This document shows positions 28,226-37,141 of a DNA stretch of 64,000 nucleotides, one piece after another. Each line of letters starts with the position of its first letter. The first letter of the stretch is position 1. The stretch covers positions 33,829 through 97,828 of the forward strand of contig JAUZRP010000070.1 in assembly GCA_030950395.1 (NCBI GenBank), written 5' to 3'. The notes beneath the pieces are model-generated. The model was not told where the DNA came from and ran no database searches. It worked only from the letters and a program-made list of their open reading frames with translations. Source of the DNA: Desulfonauticus sp. Its GTDB lineage: Bacteria; Desulfobacterota; Desulfovibrionia; Desulfovibrionales; Desulfonatronovibrionaceae. The position numbers were made by a program, and so were the translations under genes.

Positions 28226-29344
28226 TTATTTATCTAAAGCTGGTTGCTTGAAAACTATGTCGTCATTTTCAACCACAAACTTACCATTTTCTAAAAAATC
28301 ATCTACTTTATAGTAATAGGGTCCAATACTAACTTCAACCCCAGGTCTTATTTTGCCTGGACAAATAACTTTTGCTTTACCTTTAAATTCATCATTTAAA
28401 ATTTCATGTACTTTTTTTCTTGCCTTACGTAAGATTTTTATTTTTTTCTCTAATCTTTTCATATCCTGTTGAAAATTATTAATTAATTGTTTATTTTGCT
28501 CTCTTTCTATTTTTAAAGTTAAATTATGAACCTGTTTATAAAGTTCACCAATTTTCTTTTCCAAGGCAAAATTTATCTGCAAAAGATCACTATCATAACC
28601 TAAAACCAACTCAGTCTTAACCCCCATTCCACCACCCAGTTGCTCTTTTACATATATCAAATTTCCACTCGTAGCGATACCGCCCTGTAAGCGTCCATTA
28701 ACAATAAGAATTTTCTTACAAAACAACTGAGAATGAAGTGCTGAGCCTTCTATTAACAACTTCTCTCCTGCCCGTAAACTTGCTTTTTCGCAAAAACTTA
28801 CTTTTACATTACCTTGAGCTCGTATTTCAGCTTCCCCTGCACCCTTAATCCCACCTTCAATCACTAAAGAACCTTTAGCAAATATTTTAGCTCCTTCTAC
28901 ATTACCCTTTATTCTAATGTTTTTAGCTTTTATTTTAAATCCGGAACGTACATTGCCATGAACTATCATGTCTCCTACAAAATATATATTGCCCGTATGA
29001 AAATCAACATCCCGACGTACGTTTAAAACAGTTTTAACTGCAATTTTATCTTGAAAATAAAATACATAACCATCAGCTGTAGCAATGATTTGATCTTTAT
29101 TTTTAGGATTTACGGCCACATTAGGTCCAAGAGGCCATTTTTTTTTATCACTTACAAAACGCTCATCATATTTTGACGCATCTCCCTCAGAAATTTCCTG
29201 CCATTCGGCCAACACATCACCTTTTCGCACATTTTGCACATAGTCTAAATTAAAATGATCGGCCTGGCCTTTTTCATTTAATTTTGGCTTCAAATTTTGA
29301 TAATCAAAATCAGGATCAAAATAATGTTTTAAATAATACAACAT
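28226..29344 (-). CDS. FapA/DUF342 family protein
   Basis: This 372-residue cytoplasmic protein of the FapA (DUF342) family has a central run of parallel beta-helix-like repeats (IYFVGDMIVHGNVRSGFKIK, IRIKGNVEGAKIFAKG, VIEGGIKGAGEAEIRAQGNV), flanked by an N-terminal domain and a coiled coil near 285-335. Family members are polymer-forming or regulatory proteins; the best known, in Vibrio, affects flagellar or polar regulation. Here the gene directly precedes motA, so a motility link is plausible. No catalytic residues are known for the family. Confidence 0.86.
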   Translation of the reverse strand: MLYYLKHYFDPDFDYQNLKPKLNEKGQADHFNLDYVQNVRKGDVLAEWQEISEGDASKYDERFVSDKKKWPLGPNVAVNPKNKDQIIATADGYVFYFQDKIAVKTVLNVRRDVDFHTGNIYFVGDMIVHGNVRSGFKIKAKNIRIKGNVEGAKIFAKGSLVIEGGIKGAGEAEIRAQGNVKVSFCEKASLRAGEKLLIEGSALHSQLFCKKILIVNGRLQGGIATSGNLIYVKEQLGGGMGVKTELVLGYDSDLLQINFALEKKIGELYKQVHNLTLKIEREQNKQLINNFQQDMKRLEKKIKILRKARKKVHEILNDEFKGKAKVICPGKIRPGVEVSIGPYYYKVDDFLENGKFVVENDDIVFKQPALDK

Positions 29345-29721
29345 AGTTATTTAAAATTTAACTACAAAAATTTTAAAATTTTGTTCTCATTTATCCAAAA
29401 TATCTGCCACAACAATCAAAATTTTCCTTTTTACCCTTTTTTGCATAAAATAAGGCCATACATTCCACTCTGACTTAACATTTGTTTAGGAACGGTTATC
29501 TTCTTCAACCCAAACATCTCAACCATCATTTTGTCAAACCCAAAATTATAAAAAATTATTCTCTCTAAGATTTGTCTGCAAACATCACTGTGGAATAGTT
29601 AAAAACCAACTGCACAAAATATTTTGAGTAATTAGATACAAGTTTAATAATTTTTTAATAATAAGATAGTTACAATTTAACAACTTTAAATTCTTAACAG
29701 TTTGCAACAGCATCTACAACC
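29345..29721. other. Long AT-rich spacer holding repeat copy C
   Basis: 377 bases between the STAS gene and fapA. It contains the inverted-repeat element at 29608-29710. The rest shows no ORF with a ribosome site. A promoter for fapA-motAB is expected here, but I could not pick a convincing one. Confidence 0.5.
29608..29710. repeat. Intergenic inverted-repeat element, copy C (decayed ends)
   Basis: It begins AACTGCACAAAAT and ends near AACAGTTTGCAACAG, an imperfect inverted pair. The inside shares TAATTAGATAC, TAATTTTTTAATAA and GTTACAATTTAACAA with copy D at 63301-63416 in the same order and orientation, which makes a common origin clear. Confidence 0.6.
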
Positions 29722-30069
29722 TTAACTAACTATTTTATAAATATCCTCTATTTTATCAATATCCTCTATCTGATCAAAAAAATGATAAATATTAATTAAC
29801 TTCAAAGTCTTAATAACTTGAACAGATGGTTTTACTAAAACCAATTTTTTACCTTTTCGTTTTAACTTATTATTTAAAGCCACTAAAAATCCTATCCCAG
29901 TACTATCCATAAAAGTAATTTCAGATAAATCTATAGCTAAAATATTTCTATCACTTTCTATAACAGCTTCTAATTTTGGTTTTAATTTTTCTACACTATC
30001 AATCTCTAGCTCTCCTACTATTTTAACTAAATATACTTCATTGTTTTTTTCAACTAACAATTTTTCCAT
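29722..30069 (-). CDS. STAS domain anti-sigma factor antagonist (RsbV-like)
   Basis: This 115-residue single STAS domain protein has the phospho-acceptor serine S56 in FMDSTGIGFLVAL, the SpoIIAA/RsbV signature. In partner switching, the unphosphorylated form binds the HATPase kinase encoded next door and frees that kinase's target. GGAAGAAGA precedes the ATG. The gene overlaps the kinase gene by 16 bases (to 30069), and together with the upstream phosphatase gene the three form a complete module. The output target is not visible in the window. Confidence 0.93.
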   Translation of the reverse strand: MEKLLVEKNNEVYLVKIVGELEIDSVEKLKPKLEAVIESDRNILAIDLSEITFMDSTGIGFLVALNNKLKRKGKKLVLVKPSVQVIKTLKLINIYHFFDQIEDIDKIEDIYKIVS

Positions 30070-30467
30070 TCTTCTTCCTCCACACTCTTATGCATTATAA
30101 TATAATTTTGGTTATTTATACGCTCATATTCTAATCTATCCATAACTTTACGCATAATATAAACTCCCCTTCCTGATTCAGAATATTCATCAGGCAAATT
30201 TTCTGGCAAACTAAATTCATCCCCCCAATCAATAACCTCAATTATAATCACTTTTTTAAGTTCTATTTTTAATTTTACCTTGATCTTTTTTTCTTCATAA
30301 GAATCACTATAGGCATGTATGGCCACATTAGTACAAGCTTCACTAAGTGCTACTTCCAAATCATACAAAATATCTTCTTTTAACAATCTTTTTAAAATAG
30401 CCATTATAGCTACAACAATTAATCTAATTTGTTTTGTTTCAGCATTAGATTCAAGAACAAACTCCAT
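30054..30467 (-). CDS. RsbW-like serine kinase / anti-sigma-type switch protein
   Basis: This 137-residue GHKL ATPase has its N-box in ALSEACTNVAIHAY (E43, N47), the D-x-G box in VIDWGDEF and the G2 box in ESGRGVYIM. Such kinases phosphorylate the STAS partner and sequester a sigma factor or another protein. I chose ATG 30467 with AAGGAG seven bases upstream, over a GTG at 30473. It overlaps both neighbours, the phosphatase gene upstream and the STAS gene downstream, so all three are translationally coupled. Confidence 0.92.
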   Translation of the reverse strand: MEFVLESNAETKQIRLIVVAIMAILKRLLKEDILYDLEVALSEACTNVAIHAYSDSYEEKKIKVKLKIELKKVIIIEVIDWGDEFSLPENLPDEYSESGRGVYIMRKVMDRLEYERINNQNYIIMHKSVEEEEWKNC

Positions 30468-31599
30468 CCTCACTCTCCTTTGTTCTTATAAACAAAGCTG
30501 TTAAGTCATCTCTATACATAGGTGGAAATTCACTCATATTATTTAAAACAACCAAAATTTCCTCTAAATAGATACATTTTTTAGCTACATATTTATCAAC
30601 TAAATCTAAAAACCTATCCAAACCAAATTGCTCCCCATTTTCCATTTCCCATTCATAAAAACCATCTGTATATAAAAATAAATTACAATAATTATTATAA
30701 GTTAATTCTTTAATTTCAAAACTAAGATCAAAAAAACCAAGCACAGGATAATCTGCAGGCAAATGTTGGATCTTATCATCAGCACTTATAATTACAGGAC
30801 AATGTCCTGCATTAACATAAGAAAATTTTTTTTGTTGTAAATCCAACTCTCCAACAAAAAAAGTTACAAAATCAGATTCTTCTCCCACTACATCTAATAA
30901 ACTTTTATTTAACATTAAAACAAGTTCAGCAATAGATCTAAACCTGCTCTCTTCTAAACGAAAAATCGTTCTGACCATAGACATAATAAAGGCAGCTCTT
31001 GCCCCATGTCCAGAAACATCTGCTATACAAAACCTCAAAACCTGATCTTTTATTTTGATATAATCATAATAATCCCCACTTGCTTGACCAGATGGACGAT
31101 AATATGATTGCAACTCTATCCCTTGAAAATAAAAATCTTCTTTGGGCAATAATTTTAACTGTAAATTAGAAACAAGCCTCATTTCTTTATTTATCCTATC
31201 ATAAGCCCTCTTTAGATTTTCCAATAATTCTACCTGTCTTTTAGCTACTTTTAATCTCGACTGAAGTATCTCTCTGCTAAAAGGTTTTAATAACAAATCA
31301 TTAGCTCCAATATTAAGAGATTTTATCTTTAGATCATCTTTATCGTTATCAATAAGAACAATAATGTAGATATCCTGATCATTGACAACATTTCTTAAGT
31401 AATGAATAAGTTCAAAACCATCTACATCAGAGAAGTCTAAGCCCAAAATCAAAATGTCTGGCTTTATTTCATAATACCTATCTACTATTTCTTCACCACT
31501 AAAAACAACTTCAGGTTCAAAACTATCACTCAAAAAACTTAATATATTATCCACAGTATCTTTAGAATGGTCAGCAATTAATATTTTATACGCACTCAT
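30451..31599 (-). CDS. RsbU/SpoIIE-type PP2C phosphatase with degenerate receiver domain
   Basis: This 382-residue protein has a receiver-like domain (1-120), a coiled-coil linker (about 125-160) and a PPM/SpoIIE phosphatase domain (165-380). The phosphatase metal ligands are seen in SGDYYDY, CIADVSGHGARAAF, FLYTDGFYEW and RDDLTALFI. It should dephosphorylate the STAS protein of this operon. The receiver is odd: the position of the phospho-acceptor Asp in PDILILGLDFSDVDG is Gly53, the acidic pair is reduced to D10-H11, and the Thr switch position is Ile in VLIDNDK; only the Lys of LLLKPFS is kept. Control by phosphorylation is therefore unlikely unless D55 substitutes. Confidence 0.92.
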   Translation of the reverse strand: MSAYKILIADHSKDTVDNILSFLSDSFEPEVVFSGEEIVDRYYEIKPDILILGLDFSDVDGFELIHYLRNVVNDQDIYIIVLIDNDKDDLKIKSLNIGANDLLLKPFSREILQSRLKVAKRQVELLENLKRAYDRINKEMRLVSNLQLKLLPKEDFYFQGIELQSYYRPSGQASGDYYDYIKIKDQVLRFCIADVSGHGARAAFIMSMVRTIFRLEESRFRSIAELVLMLNKSLLDVVGEESDFVTFFVGELDLQQKKFSYVNAGHCPVIISADDKIQHLPADYPVLGFFDLSFEIKELTYNNYCNLFLYTDGFYEWEMENGEQFGLDRFLDLVDKYVAKKCIYLEEILVVLNNMSEFPPMYRDDLTALFIRTKESEDGVCS

Positions 31600-31625
31600 A
31601 TTGCTTAAACCTACCTTAACCTACT

Positions 31626-32084
31626 TTAAAGAATCTCACTGCTATCTAACATAATAGTAACCGGTCCCCAATTTACTAATTCTACCTCCATATCCTCTCC
31701 AAACCTACCCGTTTTCACCTTTGGATAACAATCCCGAAATATCTTTGCCACCTGTTGAAAATACATCTTGGCCTTTTTTCCAGGCATAGTTTGACCAAAA
31801 TTAGGTCTTCTTCCTTTACGACAATCAGCGTACAAAGTAAACTGCGAAACCAAAAGCACTTCTCCTGATACATCCATTACATTAAAATTTAACTTTCCTT
31901 CTTTATCGGCAAAAATTCTAAGATATAAAACCTTTTGAACTATTTTTTTAAGATCAGCATCTGTTAGTTTCTCGTCATCATTAGATAATCCTACTAAAAC
32001 CAATAATCCTTGCCCAATACCAGCCACCAATTCTTTTTCTACCAAAACCTTAGCCCTCTTTACCCTTTGAACTAAAAACCTCAA
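31626..32084 (-). CDS. dtd: D-aminoacyl-tRNA deacylase
   Basis: This 152-residue enzyme removes D-amino acids from mischarged tRNAs. It has the family start RFLVQRVKRAKV, the catalytic SQFTLYAD (with Thr), and the closing NWGPVTIML (Gly-cisPro motif is PNFG/NWGPV). I place the start at TTG 32084, because AGGAGG lies six bases upstream and the family starts at this Met; a TTG at 32102 would add residues made from the ribosome site itself. It follows queD with a one-base gap. Confidence 0.93.
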   Translation of the reverse strand: MRFLVQRVKRAKVLVEKELVAGIGQGLLVLVGLSNDDEKLTDADLKKIVQKVLYLRIFADKEGKLNFNVMDVSGEVLLVSQFTLYADCRKGRRPNFGQTMPGKKAKMYFQQVAKIFRDCYPKVKTGRFGEDMEVELVNWGPVTIMLDSSEIL

Positions 32085-32085
32085 C

Positions 32086-32466
32086 TTATTCCTCCTCCAC
32101 AAAAGCCATAGAAGTATCGCTTTCTGCCACCATTACGTATTTTAATTGAACACTTGCAGGTAATTTTGATTTTAATTTCTTATAAATATAAGCTGCAATA
32201 TTTTCTGAAGAAGGATTGCTAACCCTAAAATAATCCAAATCATTTAGCAAAGTATGGTCCAAATCCTCTAAAATTTTTTTTAACATTTTTTTTAATTCTT
32301 TAAAATCAATTAGAATTTCTGTATCCTGACTAAGTTTTTGCCCATAAACTTCTACTTCTACTTTAAAATTATGTCCATGCAAAGACTCACACTTGCCATT
32401 ATAATTTCTTAAATAATGAGCAGAACTAAATTTATCTCTAATACGCAGACGATAAACAAAAGACAT
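32086..32466 (-). CDS. queD: 6-carboxy-5,6,7,8-tetrahydropterin synthase
   Basis: This 126-residue enzyme of the QueD/PTPS-I family makes 6-carboxytetrahydropterin for queuosine (preQ0). Zinc-binding histidines are seen in KFSSAHYL and in LHGHNFKVEV; the catalytic Cys lies in GKCESLHGH. GAGGAG precedes the ATG. It is followed directly by dtd. Other queuosine genes are not in the window. Confidence 0.94.
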   Translation of the reverse strand: MSFVYRLRIRDKFSSAHYLRNYNGKCESLHGHNFKVEVEVYGQKLSQDTEILIDFKELKKMLKKILEDLDHTLLNDLDYFRVSNPSSENIAAYIYKKLKSKLPASVQLKYVMVAESDTSMAFVEEE

Positions 32467-32564
32467 TTACAATCTCCTCTATTTTTTTATATATTTTGAC
32501 ACTCTTAATTAAATTAATTTTATATATCTCTTTAAATAAATTAAATTTAATGTGAAAACAAAAA

Positions 32565-35500
32565 TTAAATCACTATATTCTGATTTTTTTCAGTTACATC
32601 TTTACAAATTTTATCCAACTCTAACCAAAACTCGTCATCAGGACTTACCTTCCAATCATAATTTAACTTTAATATACAATCAAATTTATCACACGCAATA
32701 CGGATATTTACTTCATTATTGCCTTTATATTTTAAAAACAACTTTTTAAGTTTATCAAGCACCTCTTGAACTATATTTTGATCTTCCAAATATGGTAAAT
32801 TTATCATCAGTGGTTCTGTATTATTAAAAATAACATCTTGCAATTTCATAATTTTATTAGCAAGTAATTTAATAGTCTTAGTTTCATCTTCTTCTTGACC
32901 TTCAGTTAAAGATAAATTTCCTTCATAATTACTAATTTTTGCCTCTATATAAAGAGGATCATCTTGATCCAAAAGCTTAGAACTTTGATCCAACACATCT
33001 TGAAAAATAGTTAATTCACAACTACCAGAAAAATCTTCTATCTGACAAAAGGCCATTTTTTGATTTTTTTTATTAATATGAATTTTTTTCTTTACACAAA
33101 TAGCGGCTATTTTTACGTCTTTCTTAGGTGGTAAATTTTCGCATTCTCTTATAGTTACGATCCCAAGACGAGGCAAATCCCTTTTGTACGGACCAAGAGG
33201 ATGACCACTTAAATACAATCCAAGAGATTCTTTTTCTAATTTTAAACGCTCTTTTTCTATAAATTCTTCCAGAGCCTGTTCTGGGATATTTATACCCAAA
33301 CCAGATAAATTACTCTCTTCTAATTGATTACCCATACCTAACAAATTTTTTTGTACATAGCCGTTATCTTTTTTATGTTGTGCCCTACTAATAACCTTTT
33401 GCATACCAGTTAATAGAGCTTTTCTAGTACAGCCAAAACAATCCATCGCTCCGCTTTTTATAAGCATTTCAATTACTCTCTTGGTAACTTTTCTCAAATT
33501 AACCCGCTCACAAAAATCTAAAAAAGTTTTATAAGGACCATTTTTTTCTCTTTCTTCAATAATTGCATCTATAGCACTTTTCCCCACGTTTTTTATTGCA
33601 CCAAGACCAAAACGAATCTTTTCTCCCTCTACACTAAAATAATAATAACTTTTATTTATGTCTGGAGGTAATACTTCTATGTTCATTTCTTTTACTGCGT
33701 TTAAGTGAAAAATCACTTTATCAGGGTGTTGAACTTCGGAAGTAATTAAAGCAGCCATAAATTCTGCAGGGAAATGAGCTTTTAAATAGGCTGTTTGCCA
33801 GGAAACCAAAGCATAAGCCGCACTATGCGATTTATTAAATCCATAACCGGCAAATTTTTCCATTAAATCAAATATATATTCAGCAATTTTTTCATCCACT
33901 CCATTCTTTTTAGCTCCATCTAAAAATTTACTCCTTTGTTTGGCCATTACTGCAGGATCTTTTTTTCCCATAGCCCTTCGCAAAATATCTCCATCTCCCA
34001 AAGAATAGCTCGCCAATACAGAAGCTATTTGCATAACCTGTTCCTGATATAAAATTACTCCATAAGTTTCTTTTAAAATATTCTCTAAGGCAGGATGTGG
34101 ATATTCTACTTTTTTACGTCCATGCTTTCGTTCTATAAAATCTGCTACCATACCACTTTGCAAAGGCCCTGGTCTATATAAAGCCAAAATAGCAATAATA
34201 TCTTCAAAACAACTGGGTTTTAAATCCTGCAACACCTTACGCATGCCCGAACTTTCCAATTGAAAAATGCCATCTGTCTGGCCTTTGCTGAGCAAGGCAA
34301 ATGTTTTCGCATCATCCAAAGGTATTTTTTCTAAATCTGGGATTTGTTTTCCATTTTGCCTGGCTAATTTTAAAGTATTTTCTATAACAGTAAGAGTTTT
34401 TAGAGCCAAAAAATCAAACTTAATTAGACCAATTTTTTCCACTCTTTTCATATCAAACTGAGTAACAACTTCACCCTTCTTCCCCACGTACAACGGCAAA
34501 TACTCCCACATAGGTTTGTCAGAAATAACCACCCCAGCAGCATGAGTGGAGGCATGTCTGGCCAATCCCTCTAATTTTTGGGCAATAGTTAATAATTTTT
34601 TAACCCGCTCATCACTTTCTTCTAACTTTTTTAATTCTGGTTCAAGCTCCAAGGCCTTTTCAATAGTCATTTTAAGGTCGTCAGGAATAAGCTTAGCAAT
34701 TTTATCCACAAAAGATAATTTAAACCCCAGGGCTCTACCCACGTCTCTTACTGCAGCCTTGGCTTTCATGGTCCCAAAAGTAGTAATCTGGGCAACATTA
34801 TCCTTACCGTATTTTTGCGTTACGTATTGAATCACTTCATCCCTTCTTTCATCACAAAAATCCACGTCAATATCAGGCAAACTGGTTCTCTCCACGTTTA
34901 AAAAACGCTCAAACAATAAATTATATCTTATGGGATCCAAATTAGTAATTCCAAGCGCATAAGCCACTAAACTGCCTGCAGCAGATCCTCTACCCGGCCC
35001 AACCAAAATCCCCTGTTTTTTAGCCCAATTAATAAAATCCTGCACAATTAAAAAATAACCAGGAAAACCCTTTTGAGAAATAACCTCTATCTCCCTCTCC
35101 AATCTTTTCCAATAAATAGACTCATCTTGCACGTAATTCAAATGAGACAATCTTTTCTTTAGTCCTTCTTTAGCAAGACGCTCAAACTCATCTTCTAACG
35201 TAACTCCTTCAGGCAAATCATAACGAGGAAAATAATGTTTATTTAATTCTAATTCTAAATTACACTCCTCAGTTATCTTATCAATATAATCAAAAGCTTC
35301 TGGGCAAAATGAAAAGTATTCTTGCATTTCTGCAAAAGATTTAAAATAAAGCTCTTTGGTATTAAAACGCATTCTATTAGTATCTGTTACTTTAGCATTT
35401 GTTTGAATACAAAGTAAAACGTCATGTGCTTCAAAATCATCTTTATTTAAATAATGACAATCATTCGTAGCAACTATAGGCAATTTTTCTTTTTTACTTA

Positions 35501-36059
35501 ATTCATATAAAAACTCGTTAACTTCATCTTGCTCTTTTATGCCATTTGCCTGCATTTCCAAATAAAATCTATTAGGGAAAATATTACTATATTCTAGAGC
35601 TATTTTTACAGCTTTATCTGGACCAAATTTTAAATAAGCATCCTGCACTTCTCCCTTTAAACAAGCAGATAAAGCAATAAGTCCTTTATTGTACTTAAAT
35701 AACGTTTCTTTATCTACACGAGGCTTATAATAAAAACCTTTTCTCCAACCTAACGTTACAATTTTAATAAGATTTTTATATCCTTCTAGATCTTTGGCCA
35801 ATAAAACTAAATGATAACGTTCTGAACTTTTTTCTTCCATTTTGCCAGGAGCAACATAGACCTCACAACCAATAATAGGCTTTAAGCCAAAATCTTTGGC
35901 CAACAAGTAAAAACTAAGGGCACCAAATAAATTGCCATGATCCGTAATACACACGCTATCAAAGCCAAAATCTTTGGCCTTGGCGCACAAATCTTTTAAA
36001 CGAATGGCTCCATCCAACAAACTATATTCTGTATGACAATGTAACTGAGTAAAAGACAT
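32565..36059 (-). CDS. dnaE: DNA polymerase III alpha subunit
   Basis: This 1164-residue replicative polymerase has the N-terminal PHP domain (LHCHTEYSLLDGAIR, ITDHGNLFG), the catalytic palm with PDIDVDFCDERRDEV and GPGRGSAAGSLVAYALGI, the finger/beta-binding region (GYGFNKSHSAAYALVSWQTAYLK), a helix-hairpin-helix and an OB fold near IAAICVKKKIHINKKNQKM. The length is normal, with no intein. It stands alone, 98 bases upstream of queD, in the minus-strand run. No other replisome genes are near. Confidence 0.97.
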   Translation of the reverse strand: MSFTQLHCHTEYSLLDGAIRLKDLCAKAKDFGFDSVCITDHGNLFGALSFYLLAKDFGLKPIIGCEVYVAPGKMEEKSSERYHLVLLAKDLEGYKNLIKIVTLGWRKGFYYKPRVDKETLFKYNKGLIALSACLKGEVQDAYLKFGPDKAVKIALEYSNIFPNRFYLEMQANGIKEQDEVNEFLYELSKKEKLPIVATNDCHYLNKDDFEAHDVLLCIQTNAKVTDTNRMRFNTKELYFKSFAEMQEYFSFCPEAFDYIDKITEECNLELELNKHYFPRYDLPEGVTLEDEFERLAKEGLKKRLSHLNYVQDESIYWKRLEREIEVISQKGFPGYFLIVQDFINWAKKQGILVGPGRGSAAGSLVAYALGITNLDPIRYNLLFERFLNVERTSLPDIDVDFCDERRDEVIQYVTQKYGKDNVAQITTFGTMKAKAAVRDVGRALGFKLSFVDKIAKLIPDDLKMTIEKALELEPELKKLEESDERVKKLLTIAQKLEGLARHASTHAAGVVISDKPMWEYLPLYVGKKGEVVTQFDMKRVEKIGLIKFDFLALKTLTVIENTLKLARQNGKQIPDLEKIPLDDAKTFALLSKGQTDGIFQLESSGMRKVLQDLKPSCFEDIIAILALYRPGPLQSGMVADFIERKHGRKKVEYPHPALENILKETYGVILYQEQVMQIASVLASYSLGDGDILRRAMGKKDPAVMAKQRSKFLDGAKKNGVDEKIAEYIFDLMEKFAGYGFNKSHSAAYALVSWQTAYLKAHFPAEFMAALITSEVQHPDKVIFHLNAVKEMNIEVLPPDINKSYYYFSVEGEKIRFGLGAIKNVGKSAIDAIIEEREKNGPYKTFLDFCERVNLRKVTKRVIEMLIKSGAMDCFGCTRKALLTGMQKVISRAQHKKDNGYVQKNLLGMGNQLEESNLSGLGINIPEQALEEFIEKERLKLEKESLGLYLSGHPLGPYKRDLPRLGIVTIRECENLPPKKDVKIAAICVKKKIHINKKNQKMAFCQIEDFSGSCELTIFQDVLDQSSKLLDQDDPLYIEAKISNYEGNLSLTEGQEEDETKTIKLLANKIMKLQDVIFNNTEPLMINLPYLEDQNIVQEVLDKLKKLFLKYKGNNEVNIRIACDKFDCILKLNYDWKVSPDDEFWLELDKICKDVTEKNQNIVI

Positions 36060-36096
36060 AAAAAAAACACCCCTATCTAAAATTTAGAGCCAATCC

Positions 36097-36750
36097 CTAC
36101 AGCCCCAACTCTTTATCTATAATAACCACACAAACTCTATGTTTGGGATAACATTTTTCCATAATAGTCCACACGTTACAAATTCTATCAGGACTTGAAC
36201 AATCAACACACTTTCCTATATCCAAACAAGGAGTTTTTTTATTCAAACGCATTACATTGGCAGGTGCACTGTAATTTTTTATTCTTACAATGGCATCATC
36301 CAGATCTTTTACTATTTTATTTCTACCAGCAATGACTACAACTTTTTTGGGTCCAAAACTTAATGCTCCAACTCTATTGCCAATCATATCTAAATTAACT
36401 AACCAGCCGTTTTCTGTAATTGCATTTGTTCCTGTAAAATACAAATCTACAAGTAATGATTTTCTTCTATTCTCTAACATTTCTTCAGGAGATATAGTTT
36501 TATCATAGGTATCTATAATTTTAAAATTTTTATTTTGTTTAAAAAAATGGTACAATTTAGTTTGAATAAAAGTTAAAGATCCTCCCCAAGAGATAGACGC
36601 AGGATTATGCTTAGCAATAATCTCAGCTAAAATAAATTCCTTAGCTATTTCTTCATTTTTAGCTATAAACACTTGAAAATTATTTTTTTCTAAAGCTTGT
36701 TTTACGTCTACTAACTTTAATTGCCAAAATTTTTCAATAAACTCACTCAT
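36097..36750 (-). CDS. LUD domain protein (DUF162, LutC-like)
   Basis: This 217-residue protein of the LUD family, named for lactate-utilisation proteins LutB/LutC, has SISWGGSLTF, YFTGTNAITENGWLVNLDMIGNRV and the nucleotide-binding-like KVVVIAGRNKIV. A C-terminal Cys cluster, CLDIGKCVDCSSPDRIC, could bind metal or Fe-S and is not in short LutC. No lutA/lutB partners are nearby, so lactate oxidation is not established. Many sulfate reducers carry orphan copies. It ends 37 bases upstream of dnaE's start side on the same strand. Confidence 0.83.
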   Translation of the reverse strand: MSEFIEKFWQLKLVDVKQALEKNNFQVFIAKNEEIAKEFILAEIIAKHNPASISWGGSLTFIQTKLYHFFKQNKNFKIIDTYDKTISPEEMLENRRKSLLVDLYFTGTNAITENGWLVNLDMIGNRVGALSFGPKKVVVIAGRNKIVKDLDDAIVRIKNYSAPANVMRLNKKTPCLDIGKCVDCSSPDRICNVWTIMEKCYPKHRVCVVIIDKELGL

Positions 36751-37046
36751 CTGTACCCCCTAATTTTCACTCATTTTAACGACAATCAAAACTCAAGCTA
36801 ACATTATCCTTTTATCCCTCTCAAAAACAATACAAACATCTCACATCTTCTAGGGCCACCCCAAAAAACAAGGACATCTGCCAAATCTAAGCCAAACTTC
36901 ACCTCACTTTTCATGCCAGGAACTTAAAACAAAATCAACAAATAATAACTGATCTCTCTTCAAGAATGCCAACTATATCTCAATATAACATAAAATATTT
37001 TTTATTGACTACAAACAAAAAAAGAGATAAAAGACTTCTCTCTCAA
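36751..37046. other. Spacer upstream of tRNA-Arg
   Basis: Nearly 300 bases without a gene. Apart from the candidate tRNA promoter at 37005-37033, I see nothing in it. Confidence 0.5.
37005..37033 (+). promoter_or_regulatory. Candidate sigma-70 promoter for tRNA-Arg
   Basis: TTGACT at 37005-37010, a 17-base spacer, and TAAAAG at 37028-37033. The tRNA begins 13 bases later. The -10 box is a modest match. Confidence 0.5.
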
Positions 37047-37123
37047 GCGCCCGTAGCTCAGCTGGACAGAGCAGGAGCCTTCTAAGCTCTTGGTCGGGGG
37101 TTCGAATCCTCCCGGGCGCACCA
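37047..37123 (+). tRNA. tRNA-Arg (anticodon UCU)
   Basis: The acceptor stem GCGCCCG pairs with CGGGCGC. The anticodon arm GGAGC-CTTCTAA-GCTCT gives anticodon TCT. The T loop is GGTTCGAATCC. CCA is encoded (37121-37123). The cloverleaf is complete. It decodes AGA, a frequent Arg codon in low-GC genomes. No integrase gene or attachment duplication was seen beside it. Confidence 0.96.
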
Positions 37124-37141
37124 CTTTTTAAACTAACCCCA

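Noticed and set aside
32565..36059. Possible intein in dnaE
   Set aside because: The length of 1164 residues is normal and the active-site stretches are continuous.
37047..37123. tRNA-Arg as an integration site
   Set aside because: No integrase gene and no copy of the tRNA 3' end were found in the following several kilobases.
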